A stretch of 64,000 nucleotides of DNA from Acidobacteriota bacterium (lineage in GTDB: Bacteria > Acidobacteriota > Thermoanaerobaculia > Multivoradales > Multivoraceae). Each line of letters begins with the position of its first letter. The first letter of the stretch is position 1. Position numbers and translations under genes: made by a program. The notes under the pieces are model-generated. The model saw nothing but the letters and a program-made list of their open reading frames with translations. It did not search any database and was not told where the DNA came from. The stretch is from contig JAPPCR010000023.1 in NCBI GenBank assembly GCA_028875725.1, forward strand, positions 62,001-126,000, read 5' to 3'. Shown here piece by piece: positions 8,900 to 18,853 of this stretch.

Positions 8900-9415
8900 T
8901 CAACCGCGTTCCGGCGACGCGCCGGCCGCCTTCACGACCCGCTCCAGCGGCCGCCGGTGGAGATAGCAGAGGGCGGCGGCCAGAGCGTCGGAGGCGTCGG
9001 CGCTGCGCCGCACCGGCGCTGGGCCCAGAAGCACGTCGACCATGCGGGAGACCTGGGTCTTGTCGGCCCGGCCACTGCCGCAGACCGCCTGCTTGACCTC
9101 GGCCGGTGAGAACTCGCGGACGTCCAGGCCATGCCGCCCAAGCACGGAGAGGATGACGCCCCGGGCCTGGGCCAGCGCGATCAGCGAGCGGCTGTTGCGC
9201 CCGTGAAACAGGGACTCGAGCACCGCCGCCACCGGCTGCCAGCGGTCGAGCGTCTCCTCGACGCCCTCGGCCAACCGGGCCATGCGCGCCGCCGGTGTCG
9301 GCTCGCCGGCGAGGGCGATCCGGCCCGCATCCAGTTGGCGAACCCTCGATCCCTCCTGCTCCACCACGCCGAACCCCGTGTAGCGACTCCCGGGATCGAT
9401 CCCGAGAACGATCAC
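8900..9415 (-). CDS. ruvC: Crossover junction endodeoxyribonuclease RuvC
   Basis: A 171-aa Holliday-junction resolvase that acts with RuvAB. The RNase H-like acidic residues are visible: Asp in VLGIDPGSRYTGFGVVE, Glu in VLESLFHGRNSRSL, and Asp in SADASDALAAALCYLH. It lies 19 bp downstream of yebC on the same strand, a conserved yebC-ruvC order; ruvA and ruvB are not in the window. Confidence 0.96.
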   Translation of the reverse strand: MIVLGIDPGSRYTGFGVVEQEGSRVRQLDAGRIALAGEPTPAARMARLAEGVEETLDRWQPVAAVLESLFHGRNSRSLIALAQARGVILSVLGRHGLDVREFSPAEVKQAVCGSGRADKTQVSRMVDVLLGPAPVRRSADASDALAAALCYLHRRPLERVVKAAGASPERG

Positions 9416-9434
9416 GGCAACGCCACGGAGACGG

Positions 9435-10199
9435 TCAGGACGCCAGCCGCTCGAGCAACTCGTCGTCCAGGTCGAAGTTGGCCCAGACGTTCTGCACGTC
9501 GTCCTGATCCTCCAGCGCGTCGATCAGGCGCATGAACGGACCCACGCCCCCTTCGTCGAGCTGGACCAGGTTCTGGGGTTCCATCGTCAGTTGCGCGACG
9601 GTCGCGGTCAGGCCGCGCTCCTCGATCGCATCCTTCGTCGCATGGAACGCCTCGACCGAGGTGTAGACGCTGTAGCTCTCGTCCTCCACCGAGAAGTCCT
9701 CGGCCTCGAGTTCGAGCGCGAGCTCGACCAGCGCCTCCTCGTCCACGCCGGAGCCCTCGAGGGCAGCGCGGTCGAAGACGAAGAAGCCGCGACGATGGAA
9801 CATCCAGGCGACGCAGCCGTTCTCGCCCAGGTTTCCGCCGTGCTTGGTGAACAGGTGCCGGACGTCCGAAACGGTGCGGTTCCGGTTGTCGGTGAGGGTC
9901 TCCACCAGCACCGCCACGCCACCGGGGCCGTACCCCTCGTAGGTGACTTCCTCGTAGGACACGCCTTCGAGCTCTCCGGTGCCCTTCCTGATCGCCCTGT
10001 CGATATTGTCTCCCGGCACGTTCTGCGCCTTCGCCTCCGACAGGGCGTGACGAAGTCTCGGGTTACCCGCGGGATCGCCCCCGCCGAGACGAGCGGCGAC
10101 CGACACCTCCTTGAGGATGCGAGTGAAGACCTTGCTGCGACGGGCGTCCTGCGCCGCCTTCTTGTGCTTGATCGTGCTCCACTTGCTGTGACCGGACAT
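9435..10199 (-). CDS. yebC: YebC/PmpR/TACO1-family protein
   Basis: A 254-residue YebC-family protein. Members are known as transcriptional regulators and, more recently, as translation factors that help ribosomes through proline stretches. The N-terminal signature [17 protein letters not shown] is intact; [30 protein letters not shown] and [15 protein letters not shown] are canonical. Transcribed with ruvC. The ATG at 10199 is only 14 bp from the start of divergent folC, so each promoter must lie within the neighbouring coding region. Confidence 0.95.
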   Translation of the reverse strand: MSGHSKWSTIKHKKAAQDARRSKVFTRILKEVSVAARLGGGDPAGNPRLRHALSEAKAQNVPGDNIDRAIRKGTGELEGVSYEEVTYEGYGPGGVAVLVETLTDNRNRTVSDVRHLFTKHGGNLGENGCVAWMFHRRGFFVFDRAALEGSGVDEEALVELALELEAEDFSVEDESYSVYTSVEAFHATKDAIEERGLTATVAQLTMEPQNLVQLDEGGVGPFMRLIDALEDQDDVQNVWANFDLDDELLERLAS

Positions 10200-10213
10200 C
10201 GCTCGTTTATCTT

Positions 10214-11653
10214 ATGCTGCGCCGCCACGTGACCGGCGCGACCAAACCCTCGGCGAGCGAGATCCTCGACCGCCTCGAAGTCTGGGGGCAGAAGCTCGGC
10301 CTCGACGCCACGCGGAGCCTGCTCGACGTGCTCGGCAAGCCGCAGCAGCGGGTGCCGACGGTGCTGGTCGCGGGAACCAACGGCAAGGGTTCGACCAGCG
10401 CCGCGCTCGCCTCGATCCTGAGCGCCGCCGGCTTCCGCTGCGGCCTCTACACGTCACCCCACCTCGAGCACGTCGAGGAGCGGCTCCGGATCGACGGCGC
10501 GGCGATATCGGAGGCCGAACTCGGGCACTGGCTCCGGCGGGTGCTGGACGCGGCCGGCGAGGCGCCGCCGACCTACTTCGAGAGCCTGACCGCGGCGGCC
10601 TGGCTGCACTTCGCCCATCACGGCGTCGACGCCGCGGTGTTCGAGGTCGGCCTGGGCGGTCGACTCGACGCGACGAACGTCTCGGACCCCCTGCTCTCCG
10701 TGATCACCCAGGTAGCTCGCGACCACGCGCCGCAACTGGGCTGGACCCTGACTTCCATCGCCGGCGAAAAGGCCGGCGTCATGCGCCCCGGACGCACCTG
10801 CCTGACCTGGCCCGGCCGGCCCGAGGTGGAGCGTGAGCTTCGCCGCTGCGCGGCGGTCTGCGCCGCGCAACTCGTCGACGCGGGGGATGGGGTCGTGTTC
10901 GAGCGCCGGCTCGAGGCCGGGCATCTTTCGTTGACCACACCGAGTGCCAGGTACCGTTTCCGGGCGCCGCTGGCCGGCGGCCACCAGCTCACAAACCTCG
11001 CCCTGGCGGTACGCGCTGCAGAGGAGTCCTGCGCCCTCGCCGGACGAGACCTCGACCCGGAGGCCGTCAGGCAAGGCCTCGAGGCGGTCCACTGGCCGGG
11101 TCGGCTGGAGTGGGTCGAAGTCGAAGCCCACGGTGGGCGCCGCCGGATCCTCTTCGATGCCGCCCACAATCCAGCCGGCGCGGCCGCGCTTCGCACCTAC
11201 CTCGAGGAGACAGGACTCCGGTTCGATCTCCTGTACGGGTGTCTCGCAGAAAAGCACCCTGAACAGTGCCTCCCCCGGTTGGCTGAAAAGGCGGACCGGA
11301 TCGTGCTGACGGCCTTCGACCATCCTCGTGCGGCGTCACCCGAAACGCTGGTTCCGCTCCTTCCCGCCGGCCGAGCCGCTGTCAACGACAACGCCGCGAA
11401 CGCACTCGAAGGCTGCCTCGCCACACCCTCCAGTCCAGCCCATGCTCTGGTCGTCACCGGCTCGTTGTACCTCGTCGGAGAAGTCCGCAGGGCGCTCCGC
11501 CGCCACTACAACGTGCCAACCGCAGCCCGAGAGCTCGTCACCGGTTTCGGCCCACAGACCGACGACGTTCAGCCGCAGCCGGGCCAGGGGAGGGGAGCCC
11601 GGGGGATCGGAGGCAAGCGACTCCCGGCGCCGTCACATCAACCAGCGACCTAG
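10214..11653 (+). CDS. folC: Folylpolyglutamate/dihydrofolate synthase with repeat-derived C-terminal tail
   Basis: FolC adds glutamate to (dihydro)folates using ATP. The P-loop VLVAGTNGKGSTSAA lies near residues 52-66; YTSPHLEHVEERLRID, VITQVARDHAPQLGWTLTSI and EKAGVMRPG are Mur-ligase-family signatures; LFDAAHNPAG marks the C-terminal domain. The conserved domain finishes near residue 433 (VVTGSLYLVGEVRRAL). The remaining roughly 45 residues are Gln/Gly/Pro-rich, and about the last 27 codons lie inside the palindromic element at 11573-11745. The repeat thus appears to have replaced or extended the native C-terminus. The enzyme is expected to remain functional. Confidence 0.93.
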   Translation: MLRRHVTGATKPSASEILDRLEVWGQKLGLDATRSLLDVLGKPQQRVPTVLVAGTNGKGSTSAALASILSAAGFRCGLYTSPHLEHVEERLRIDGAAISEAELGHWLRRVLDAAGEAPPTYFESLTAAAWLHFAHHGVDAAVFEVGLGGRLDATNVSDPLLSVITQVARDHAPQLGWTLTSIAGEKAGVMRPGRTCLTWPGRPEVERELRRCAAVCAAQLVDAGDGVVFERRLEAGHLSLTTPSARYRFRAPLAGGHQLTNLALAVRAAEESCALAGRDLDPEAVRQGLEAVHWPGRLEWVEVEAHGGRRRILFDAAHNPAGAAALRTYLEETGLRFDLLYGCLAEKHPEQCLPRLAEKADRIVLTAFDHPRAASPETLVPLLPAGRAAVNDNAANALEGCLATPSSPAHALVVTGSLYLVGEVRRALRRHYNVPTAARELVTGFGPQTDDVQPQPGQGRGARGIGGKRLPAPSHQPAT

Positions 11654-11745
11654 CGAAGCGCAGCCGACAACAGCAAGCCCCTGCTTCCCATCCTCTCCCT
11701 GAGGGCGAGCGTCCCCCGGGCTCCCCTCCCCTGGCCCGGCTGCGG
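11573..11745. repeat. Palindromic dispersed element, copy A (34-bp perfect inverted arms)
   Basis: The arm 11573-11606 is the exact reverse complement of 11712-11745 (34 of 34 bases), enclosing about 105 bp. The interior carries GCGCAGCCGACAACAGC, CCCATCCTCTCCC and GAGGGCGAGCGTCCC, all present at the equivalent places in a second copy at 44623-44799. There is no reading frame for a transposase, so it is a non-autonomous, MITE- or REP-like element or a long structured hairpin. It overlaps the last codons of folC and ends 6 bp from the rpiB stop codon. Confidence 0.85.
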
Positions 11746-11751
11746 CGGCAC

Positions 11752-12198
11752 CTACGGCAACGACGCCGCGGCGCCGTCGATCTTCGCGACGCGGGCGGTG
11801 TGGCGATCGCCGTCGAAGGCGGTGTCCAGGAAGACCTCGAGGAGTTCGGCGGCCTGGCCGGCGCCGAGGACGCGGGCCCCGAGGGCCAGAACGTTCGCGT
11901 CGTTGTGGGCGCGGGACATGCGCGCCGTGAAGCTGTCGGTAGGGTTAACGGCCCGGACGCCCGCGAAACGGTTCGCCGACATCGCCATGCCGACTCCGGT
12001 GCCACAGACGAGCAGGCCGCGGTCGACCTCTCCGGCGGCGAGGGCGCGCGCGACCTGGGCCGCCTTGTCCGGGTAGTCGACGGGGCCGGAACCGTCGGCG
12101 CCGAAGTCCACGAACTCGATGCCGCGCGCCCGCAGCACCTCGCCGAGCCGGTTCTTCAACTCGACCCCGGCGTGATCCGCGCCAACCGCGAACTTCAT
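11752..12198 (-). CDS. rpiB: Ribose-5-phosphate isomerase B
   Basis: RpiB interconverts ribose 5-phosphate and ribulose 5-phosphate in the pentose phosphate pathway. The 148-residue product from the ATG at 12198 has the LacA/RpiB fold signatures: VGADHAGVELKNRL at the N-terminus, DYPDKAAQVARA, the catalytic Cys in GLLVCGTGVGMAMSANRF, and SRAHNDANVLALGARV. The longer frame to 12492 overlaps the upstream small gene and is not conserved. It is third in the purE-basic protein-rpiB group, 8 bp after the basic-protein gene. Confidence 0.95.
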   Translation of the reverse strand: MKFAVGADHAGVELKNRLGEVLRARGIEFVDFGADGSGPVDYPDKAAQVARALAAGEVDRGLLVCGTGVGMAMSANRFAGVRAVNPTDSFTARMSRAHNDANVLALGARVLGAGQAAELLEVFLDTAFDGDRHTARVAKIDGAAASLP

Positions 12199-12206
12199 CC
12201 GCCGCG

Positions 12207-12434
12207 CTACTCCCCGGACTCCGTTTCCGGTTCCGGCTCGGCCGGCGCGGGCGACGCCTTGGTCTTCTTGCTCGACGCTTTCTTCCTGGGCGCCTTGGCC
12301 TTGGCCTTGGTCCGCCGCACCTTCACCGTCCGCGGCGCCGCCTCCCGGGACGCGGCCTCCTCCCGGCGGCGTTGCTTGAGGCGCTTCAGCCGGCGCTGGC
12401 GGCGGCGGCGGAGCTTGCGATCCTTCTCTCTCAT
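12207..12434 (-). CDS. Small Arg/Lys-rich basic protein (75 aa)
   Basis: A 75-residue protein with a very basic N-terminal helix (EKDRKLRRRRQRRLKRLKQR), a middle rich in Lys/Ala resembling histone-like tails (KAKAKAPRKKASSKKTKA) and an acidic Pro/Glu end (PAEPEPETESGE). The ATG overlaps the purE stop as ATGA, and the gene ends 8 bp before rpiB, so it is expressed within that operon. Such tails usually bind nucleic acid, and the protein could be a ribosome- or nucleoid-associated factor; that is inference from composition. I do not recognise a family. Confidence 0.7.
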   Translation of the reverse strand: MREKDRKLRRRRQRRLKRLKQRRREEAASREAAPRTVKVRRTKAKAKAPRKKASSKKTKASPAPAEPEPETESGE

Positions 12435-12940
12435 TCCTGGAGCGTAACCGCATCCTGCCGCACACGCTCGTCGGCCGCTGCCACGCGCTCACCCATCCGA
12501 CCGCGATAGTCCTTCAGGGCGGCGGCCAGTTCCGGATCGCCGAGCGCCAGGATCTGGAGAGCAAGCAAGCCCGCGTTGTCGGCACGGTTAACGCCCACGG
12601 TAGCGACCGGGATCCCTGGCGGCATCTGAACGATCGCCAGCAAGGCATCGACACCGTTCAGCGGACCGCTCGCCACCGGGACGCCGACCACCGGCAGCGT
12701 GGTCGCGGCCGCCACGACGCCCGGAAGCGCGGCGGCGACGCCGGCGCCGGCGATCAGCACGCCGATGCCGCGCCCGGCCGCGCCTTCGGCCCACTCGGTC
12801 GTCTCCCGCGGGGTCCGGTGGGCCGAAAGAACCCGTGCCTCGCAACCGACGCCGAAATCGGCGCAGACCTTCGCTGCCTTCTTCATCGTCGACCAATCCG
12901 AGTCGCTGCCCATGACGATGCCCACTCTGATGTCGCTCAT
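12431..12940 (-). CDS. purE: N5-carboxyaminoimidazole ribonucleotide mutase
   Basis: PurE class I converts N5-CAIR to CAIR in de novo purine synthesis. It is 169 aa. MGSDSDWSTMKKAAKV is the substrate-binding loop, SAHRTPRETTEWA carries the catalytic His, and GVPVASGPLNGVDALLAIVQMPPGIPVATVGV is the conserved core. purK is not adjacent, so N5-CAIR must be made by a distant gene. The gene lies 63 bp downstream of the carboxyltransferase gene on the same strand. Confidence 0.96.
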   Translation of the reverse strand: MSDIRVGIVMGSDSDWSTMKKAAKVCADFGVGCEARVLSAHRTPRETTEWAEGAAGRGIGVLIAGAGVAAALPGVVAAATTLPVVGVPVASGPLNGVDALLAIVQMPPGIPVATVGVNRADNAGLLALQILALGDPELAAALKDYRGRMGERVAAADERVRQDAVTLQE

Positions 12941-13003
12941 TCGCTCCAGATCTCCGCCTTGCTGCTGGTGAGGTGTTGACGTGTCGTCCGTGTCGCCGCC
13001 CGC

Positions 13004-14605
<1,602 letters not shown>

Positions 14606-14681
14606 ACCACAGGCGCGCAAGGGGAACCTCACAGCCGGCCGGCGGCCGCTTCCGCACGAAAGTAGCCCTAGAATCCAACCG

Positions 14682-16022
14682 ATGAGGTCGAACGCCAACA
14701 GTGCCGAGCAACGGCCGCTGCTGACCTCCGACGTTGGCGCCCCGGCCGACGCGCTGACCCGACTGGTCGCGCATGGAGACCAGCAGTTCGAGGCGTTCTT
14801 CGAGCGCGTCGAGAGCGTCGAGCTGTTGCCGAAGGGTGCTCCCAACCGCGTCCGCCTGAGAAAGGAACAGGGACTAGCGGTAAGGAAGATCGAGAACGGC
14901 CGGAGTCGTCTGGCGGCCGCCGACACGATCTCGGGACCTGCCTTCGCCGCCTGCTGCGACAGAGTAGCGGGAACGGCCCGGTCGATCGGCACGGCGCCGC
15001 CGCGCATCAGGACCGGTCGATGGCCGGCCCTGCGCCTGGCCGAGATCGAACAGGCCGAATCCAGGCTCACCCGCGCCGTGAACCGGCGCCGCGTCGGATT
15101 CCCGATGGAGATCACCGCGCGCCGTCATCGCCGGCAGGTGCAGGTCATCCGCAGCCGGGTGGCCGCGCCGCCGCAGTTCGAGGAGTACTTCAGCCTGCAG
15201 GTGACGACGCCGTGGGGCGTCTGGGGCGGGCTGCTGCCGTCGCTCGCGGCCGAGGACCTGGACCCGGTCGCCCTCTGTCTCGTCGACCGGCTGCGTTCGC
15301 GAGGCCTGGCCCCCCAGCGGCCCGGTCCCGGCGTCATCGTCCTCGGGCCCAACGCCGCCGCGGTCCTGCTCCACGAAGTCGTCGCCCACGCGCTGGAGGC
15401 GGACACCCTGGCCCTCTCCGGCTCTCCGGACCAGGTTGTCGGGCTGAAACTCGGGGGCCCCGAACTCGATGTGGTCGACGATCCGCGTTCCGCGCCGCTG
15501 GCCTGCAAGCGCTCAAGCGACGACGAGGGCACGGCGGCGATCAGCCGCTGGCTGCTCAGACGCGGTCGGGTCCGGCAACCTCTGGCCGACCTTGCCTGGG
15601 CCGAGCGCTTCCCCAGCATGATCCCGGGCGCCGGCCGCCGGGCGAGCCGGCATCGACTGCCTGGACCGCGCACCACCCACCTCGAACTGCTCCCCGGCGC
15701 CATTCCCGAGAGGGAACTCTTCGCCGAGGCCGCTGGCGGCCTCTACATCGGGGAGTTCGAGAGGGGCAACCTGGACCCGTTCGACGGCCGGTGCGTGCTC
15801 GGGGCGCCGTGCGGACGGCGAATCGGCGCGAGCGGCCCGAGCGACCACACAGGACCGATCGAGCTCCGGTCGCGGGCCGTCGATCTTCTCGCGGCGGTCG
15901 TCGCGGTCGGGGACCGTCCGCTCGCGGGCGGCGCCGGTTGGTGCGCGAAGGACGGCGCACTGCTGCCGGTCTGGGCCCGCTGCCCGTCGGTTCGCCTCGA
16001 GGGACTGAAGGTGGCCGATTGA
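14682..16022 (+). CDS. tldD: TldD-family metalloprotease subunit
   Basis: A 446-residue TldD/PmbA-family protein. With its partner it forms an intracellular heterodimeric zinc protease implicated in maturation or degradation of modified peptides. The zinc site is seen as [14 protein letters not shown] (HExxxH with the usual Gly replaced by Ala), followed by LDVVDDP. The C-terminal domain has [16 protein letters not shown] and ends [12 protein letters not shown], as in other TldD proteins. It is divergent from the carboxyltransferase (76-bp gap) and directly followed by its paralogue at 16043. Confidence 0.8.
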   Translation: MRSNANSAEQRPLLTSDVGAPADALTRLVAHGDQQFEAFFERVESVELLPKGAPNRVRLRKEQGLAVRKIENGRSRLAAADTISGPAFAACCDRVAGTARSIGTAPPRIRTGRWPALRLAEIEQAESRLTRAVNRRRVGFPMEITARRHRRQVQVIRSRVAAPPQFEEYFSLQVTTPWGVWGGLLPSLAAEDLDPVALCLVDRLRSRGLAPQRPGPGVIVLGPNAAAVLLHEVVAHALEADTLALSGSPDQVVGLKLGGPELDVVDDPRSAPLACKRSSDDEGTAAISRWLLRRGRVRQPLADLAWAERFPSMIPGAGRRASRHRLPGPRTTHLELLPGAIPERELFAEAAGGLYIGEFERGNLDPFDGRCVLGAPCGRRIGASGPSDHTGPIELRSRAVDLLAAVVAVGDRPLAGGAGWCAKDGALLPVWARCPSVRLEGLKVAD

Positions 16023-16042
16023 AGTCCGCTCGACTCCCCGGC

Positions 16043-17437
16043 ATGCGAAGCCTCAAGCTGGCCCTGGGAGCGGTTAGTGAACGCACCGGCGCACCCGGCG
16101 CCGAGCTCTACGTCAAGGTCGGAAACACCCGCCGGATAGAGATCGACCCCTGGATGACGGCCGCGCCGGCCGACCCGGACGACCTGCACGCCCAGGTGGC
16201 CATCCTGGACGAGCGGGGATGGGCGCTGCGCGCCGGGGGGGCCAACCGCGCCCTCTTTCTCGCCGACTCCGGCCCCCTCCCGGAGCCGAACGGCTGGAGG
16301 CGGCTCAGCCGGCACTCGTTGCGGCCAGGTACCCTCAGGCTGCCTTCGCCCGGTTCCGGGACGGCGCCGTCTCCGTCTGCCGACTTGGCCGAACACGAGG
16401 CGGACGACGAAGAAACGGCCGGCCTGGCGCTCCTGCATGGCGTCCTTCGGCGCCTTGGAGATCGAATGCCCGAGGCCCGTCTCGTCCGGGGCCGACTCGA
16501 GAGTGGAGCGAGCGCCGCGGTGCTCGCCAGCACGACCGGCGTCACCGGACGGACCGCCCTGCGGCTCGCGACGCTTAAACTGGACTTCGCTGCTTCACGA
16601 GACGGCCGTCATGGACACTGCAGGCTCTACCGCGCGGCCCCGAACCTCCACCTGCTTGGCGCCGATTCCATCGCGAGCGAGATCGCGGAGCGTCTGACGC
16701 TCGCGACGGCCCCCGCTCCACCCTTCCTGCCGGCCGGCGAAGTCGTGGTGTCCCCGGCACTCGGCTGCCACCTGCTGGCGCTCCTCGCGCCTCTCCTGCG
16801 AGGACGCGGCGGCTGGCGGCGGCTGCGGGAACTCGGCGCCGGCCGCCCGCTCGGGCCGCCCCAACTGCAGATCGTGGACGACGGCGCCCTCGACGCCGGC
16901 TGGATGAGCTCGGCGCAGGACGACGAGGGCGTCCCGACGCGGGCCGTGGCCCTGGTCCGCGACGGCGAACCCGGCGAGCCGCTGCTGAGCTGGGAGGACG
17001 ACGGCTGGTCGGGCTTCGCCGCCACCGGCTGCCGGCGCAGGTCGGGATGGCGGGCGCTACCGGAACTCTGCCACTCCCACCTCTACATCGCCGGCGGCTC
17101 CGAACCTGCCGAGTCGATTCGGACCGGCATCGTGCATGGCTGCTACCTGCTCGACAGGGCGCACGACGGCCGGTGCCATGCGACGTTCGAAGCCGCGACG
17201 AGCGACGGCGCGGGACATTCGGAGGAGGGACGCTTCGAGGTCGACGCGATCGGCCTGGTCATTCGTCGCGGCGCCGTCCTGGGCGAGGCCCCCAGGGTAA
17301 GGCTGACCGGTTCCGTGCGGCAACTGCTCCACGGCATTCGCGCCATCGGCGACGATCTTCGCTTCCTGCCCGCGCCCGGGGCGGTCGGCTCTCCGACCGT
17401 GCTGCTGACCGGGCTGCAGGTCGAGGCGATCGGTTAA
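16043..17437 (+). CDS. TldE/PmbA-like partner subunit
   Basis: About 464 residues from the ATG at 16043; a TTG at 16019, overlapping the tldD stop, is an alternative. The C-terminal third has the TldD/PmbA layout (LPELCHSHLYIAGG, VDAIGLVIRRGAVLGEAPRVRLTG, GIRAIGDDL, VLLTGLQVEAIG). No HExxxH metal site is visible, as expected for the non-catalytic TldE subunit. The middle is strongly diverged, so assignment rests on fold-like C-terminal motifs plus adjacency to tldD. The pair probably forms one heterodimer. Confidence 0.65.
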   Translation: MRSLKLALGAVSERTGAPGAELYVKVGNTRRIEIDPWMTAAPADPDDLHAQVAILDERGWALRAGGANRALFLADSGPLPEPNGWRRLSRHSLRPGTLRLPSPGSGTAPSPSADLAEHEADDEETAGLALLHGVLRRLGDRMPEARLVRGRLESGASAAVLASTTGVTGRTALRLATLKLDFAASRDGRHGHCRLYRAAPNLHLLGADSIASEIAERLTLATAPAPPFLPAGEVVVSPALGCHLLALLAPLLRGRGGWRRLRELGAGRPLGPPQLQIVDDGALDAGWMSSAQDDEGVPTRAVALVRDGEPGEPLLSWEDDGWSGFAATGCRRRSGWRALPELCHSHLYIAGGSEPAESIRTGIVHGCYLLDRAHDGRCHATFEAATSDGAGHSEEGRFEVDAIGLVIRRGAVLGEAPRVRLTGSVRQLLHGIRAIGDDLRFLPAPGAVGSPTVLLTGLQVEAIG

Positions 17438-17464
17438 GCGGTCGCCGCTTCGCGGCGTTTTCTT

Positions 17465-17520
17465 CCGCGGGTCAGAAGACCCGCGGTCAACTGCCTGCGG
17501 CGGCGGGTCAGAGGACCCGC
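17465..17520. terminator. Two near-identical hairpins between convergent genes
   Basis: CCGCGGGTC-AGAA-GACCCGCGG (17465-17486, 9-bp stem) and GCGGGTC-AGAG-GACCCGC (17503-17520, 7-bp stem) share the same core and tetraloop type. They sit between the stop codons of tldE (17437) and the minus-strand TPR gene (17538). No U-tract is present. A bidirectional transcription end or a small REP-type tandem repeat is likely. Confidence 0.55.
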
Positions 17521-17537
17521 GCACCCAGCCGGTTCAG

Positions 17538-18797
17538 CTACGGGGCGGGAACCGCGTGGCGGCGGATCGTCGTCTCAAGCTGCGCGCTGCTGCGAGCGCT
17601 GGGCTGAAATCGTCCGCCGCTGCCGCGGAAGGTCCCGGCCGCGGGAGGAGCCGACTGCCTGCCGCCGGGGCCGACCGGCGTGCCGAGCTGGACGCCGCCA
17701 CGGGAACCCCCGAGGGGGCTCGCCTGTGCCGGAGCGCCGCCCGACGGCGCACCGGTCACCATCGGACCGGCGCCGAGCGTGCGGGTCCGCAGATGCTCCC
17801 GGGTGAAGACCCGCGGCCGGTCCCCGGCGCGCCCGGTGTCCGACCCCCGCTCCGAGTTGGCGGTCTGCCGCCTCGCGTCGCCGGTGTCCCACTCCGTTTC
17901 GAGGGCCTGGAGGGGAGCGGCGCGGTCGAGGGGCCGGTTCAGGACCGGGTCGCCGGTCGCCGGCGCCGGCAGGATGCCCGGCGACTGGATCACCCGCCTG
18001 ACTCCGTCGGCGCTCGCGCCCCCGTCTCCGGGCGCCCGGCTCGCCCGCCTGGGCAGATCCCCGTCCGGCTCGGACGTCTCTGGTGCCGCCGCCGCCTCGA
18101 CGGCGCCGCCCGCGTCTCCGGCCACTGCTTCCTGCTCCTGCTCCACCTTCGGCAACAGCAGGCTGCTGATGCGGCCCGGTTGGGAGTAGGTGCGCGGCGG
18201 CAGGACCTCGACCCGGCTTCGATCCGCCTTGAGGAGCACCTCGGTGGCGTAACGGTTGACCGCGAAGTGCGGATTCACGTCGGTGAAGGCGAGGCGCGTG
18301 TCCAGGCTCAGGGCGTGGACGTAGTGATCTACGGCGGCGCCGGCGTCTCCGGCGTCGTCCGCGATCCGGCCAAGCTGGTAGTGGGCCCAGGCGTTCCCCG
18401 GATCGAGCTCGATCGCCGTCTCGAGGTGCGCCGAGGCCAGCTCACTGTCGCCGGTCGTGTACGCGAGCAGTGCCAGGTTGTAGTGCGCGGGCGCCCAGGC
18501 TCCGTCCTCCGCGATCGCGGCGAGGTAGTGCTCGAACGCCCCCTCGACATCCCCGCGCAGTTCCAGCAGGTTCGCCAGGTCGTTCAGCGCGCTCGCACGG
18601 TCCGCGGACCGTGTCTGCCCGTCCACCACCTTGCGTTGCGCCGCGATCGCCCGGTCGAGGTTCCGGACCTCCGTCGTCGGAGGCTCGACGGTCTGCGCCG
18701 CGCCCTCGGGGACACCGCCGACCGGCAGGCCCGGCCCGATCATCAGCCAGACCAGCGCCAGCACCATCGCTCTCGACATCGTCTTCATGGCGGTCAT
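17538..18797 (-). CDS. Exported TPR protein with long disordered C-terminus
   Basis: A 419-residue protein. A signal peptide or N-terminal membrane anchor (AMVLALVWLMIGPGLPVGG) is followed by TPR units near residues 65-180 (SALNDLANLLELRGDVEGAFEHY, AHYNLALLAYTTGDSELASAHL, AWAHYQLGRIADDAGDAGAAVDHY). About 230 residues rich in Gly, Ala, Pro, Arg and Ser follow, with little predicted order. It is divergent from selA (56 bp between starts). No functional prediction beyond a periplasmic scaffold is justified. Confidence 0.75.
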   Translation of the reverse strand: MTAMKTMSRAMVLALVWLMIGPGLPVGGVPEGAAQTVEPPTTEVRNLDRAIAAQRKVVDGQTRSADRASALNDLANLLELRGDVEGAFEHYLAAIAEDGAWAPAHYNLALLAYTTGDSELASAHLETAIELDPGNAWAHYQLGRIADDAGDAGAAVDHYVHALSLDTRLAFTDVNPHFAVNRYATEVLLKADRSRVEVLPPRTYSQPGRISSLLLPKVEQEQEAVAGDAGGAVEAAAAPETSEPDGDLPRRASRAPGDGGASADGVRRVIQSPGILPAPATGDPVLNRPLDRAAPLQALETEWDTGDARRQTANSERGSDTGRAGDRPRVFTREHLRTRTLGAGPMVTGAPSGGAPAQASPLGGSRGGVQLGTPVGPGGRQSAPPAAGTFRGSGGRFQPSARSSAQLETTIRRHAVPAP

Positions 18798-18853
18798 GTG
18801 ACTCTCTCGCGCGTGGCGCGGGATCGGAGTTGGCGGATTAGGATCCGCGGGAC

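Noticed and set aside
11538..12005. Minus-strand frame across palindromic element copy A encoding a Ser/Arg-rich peptide
   Set aside because: It overlaps rpiB in another frame, and its translation resembles the junk translation of copy B, so it reflects repeat sequence rather than a gene.
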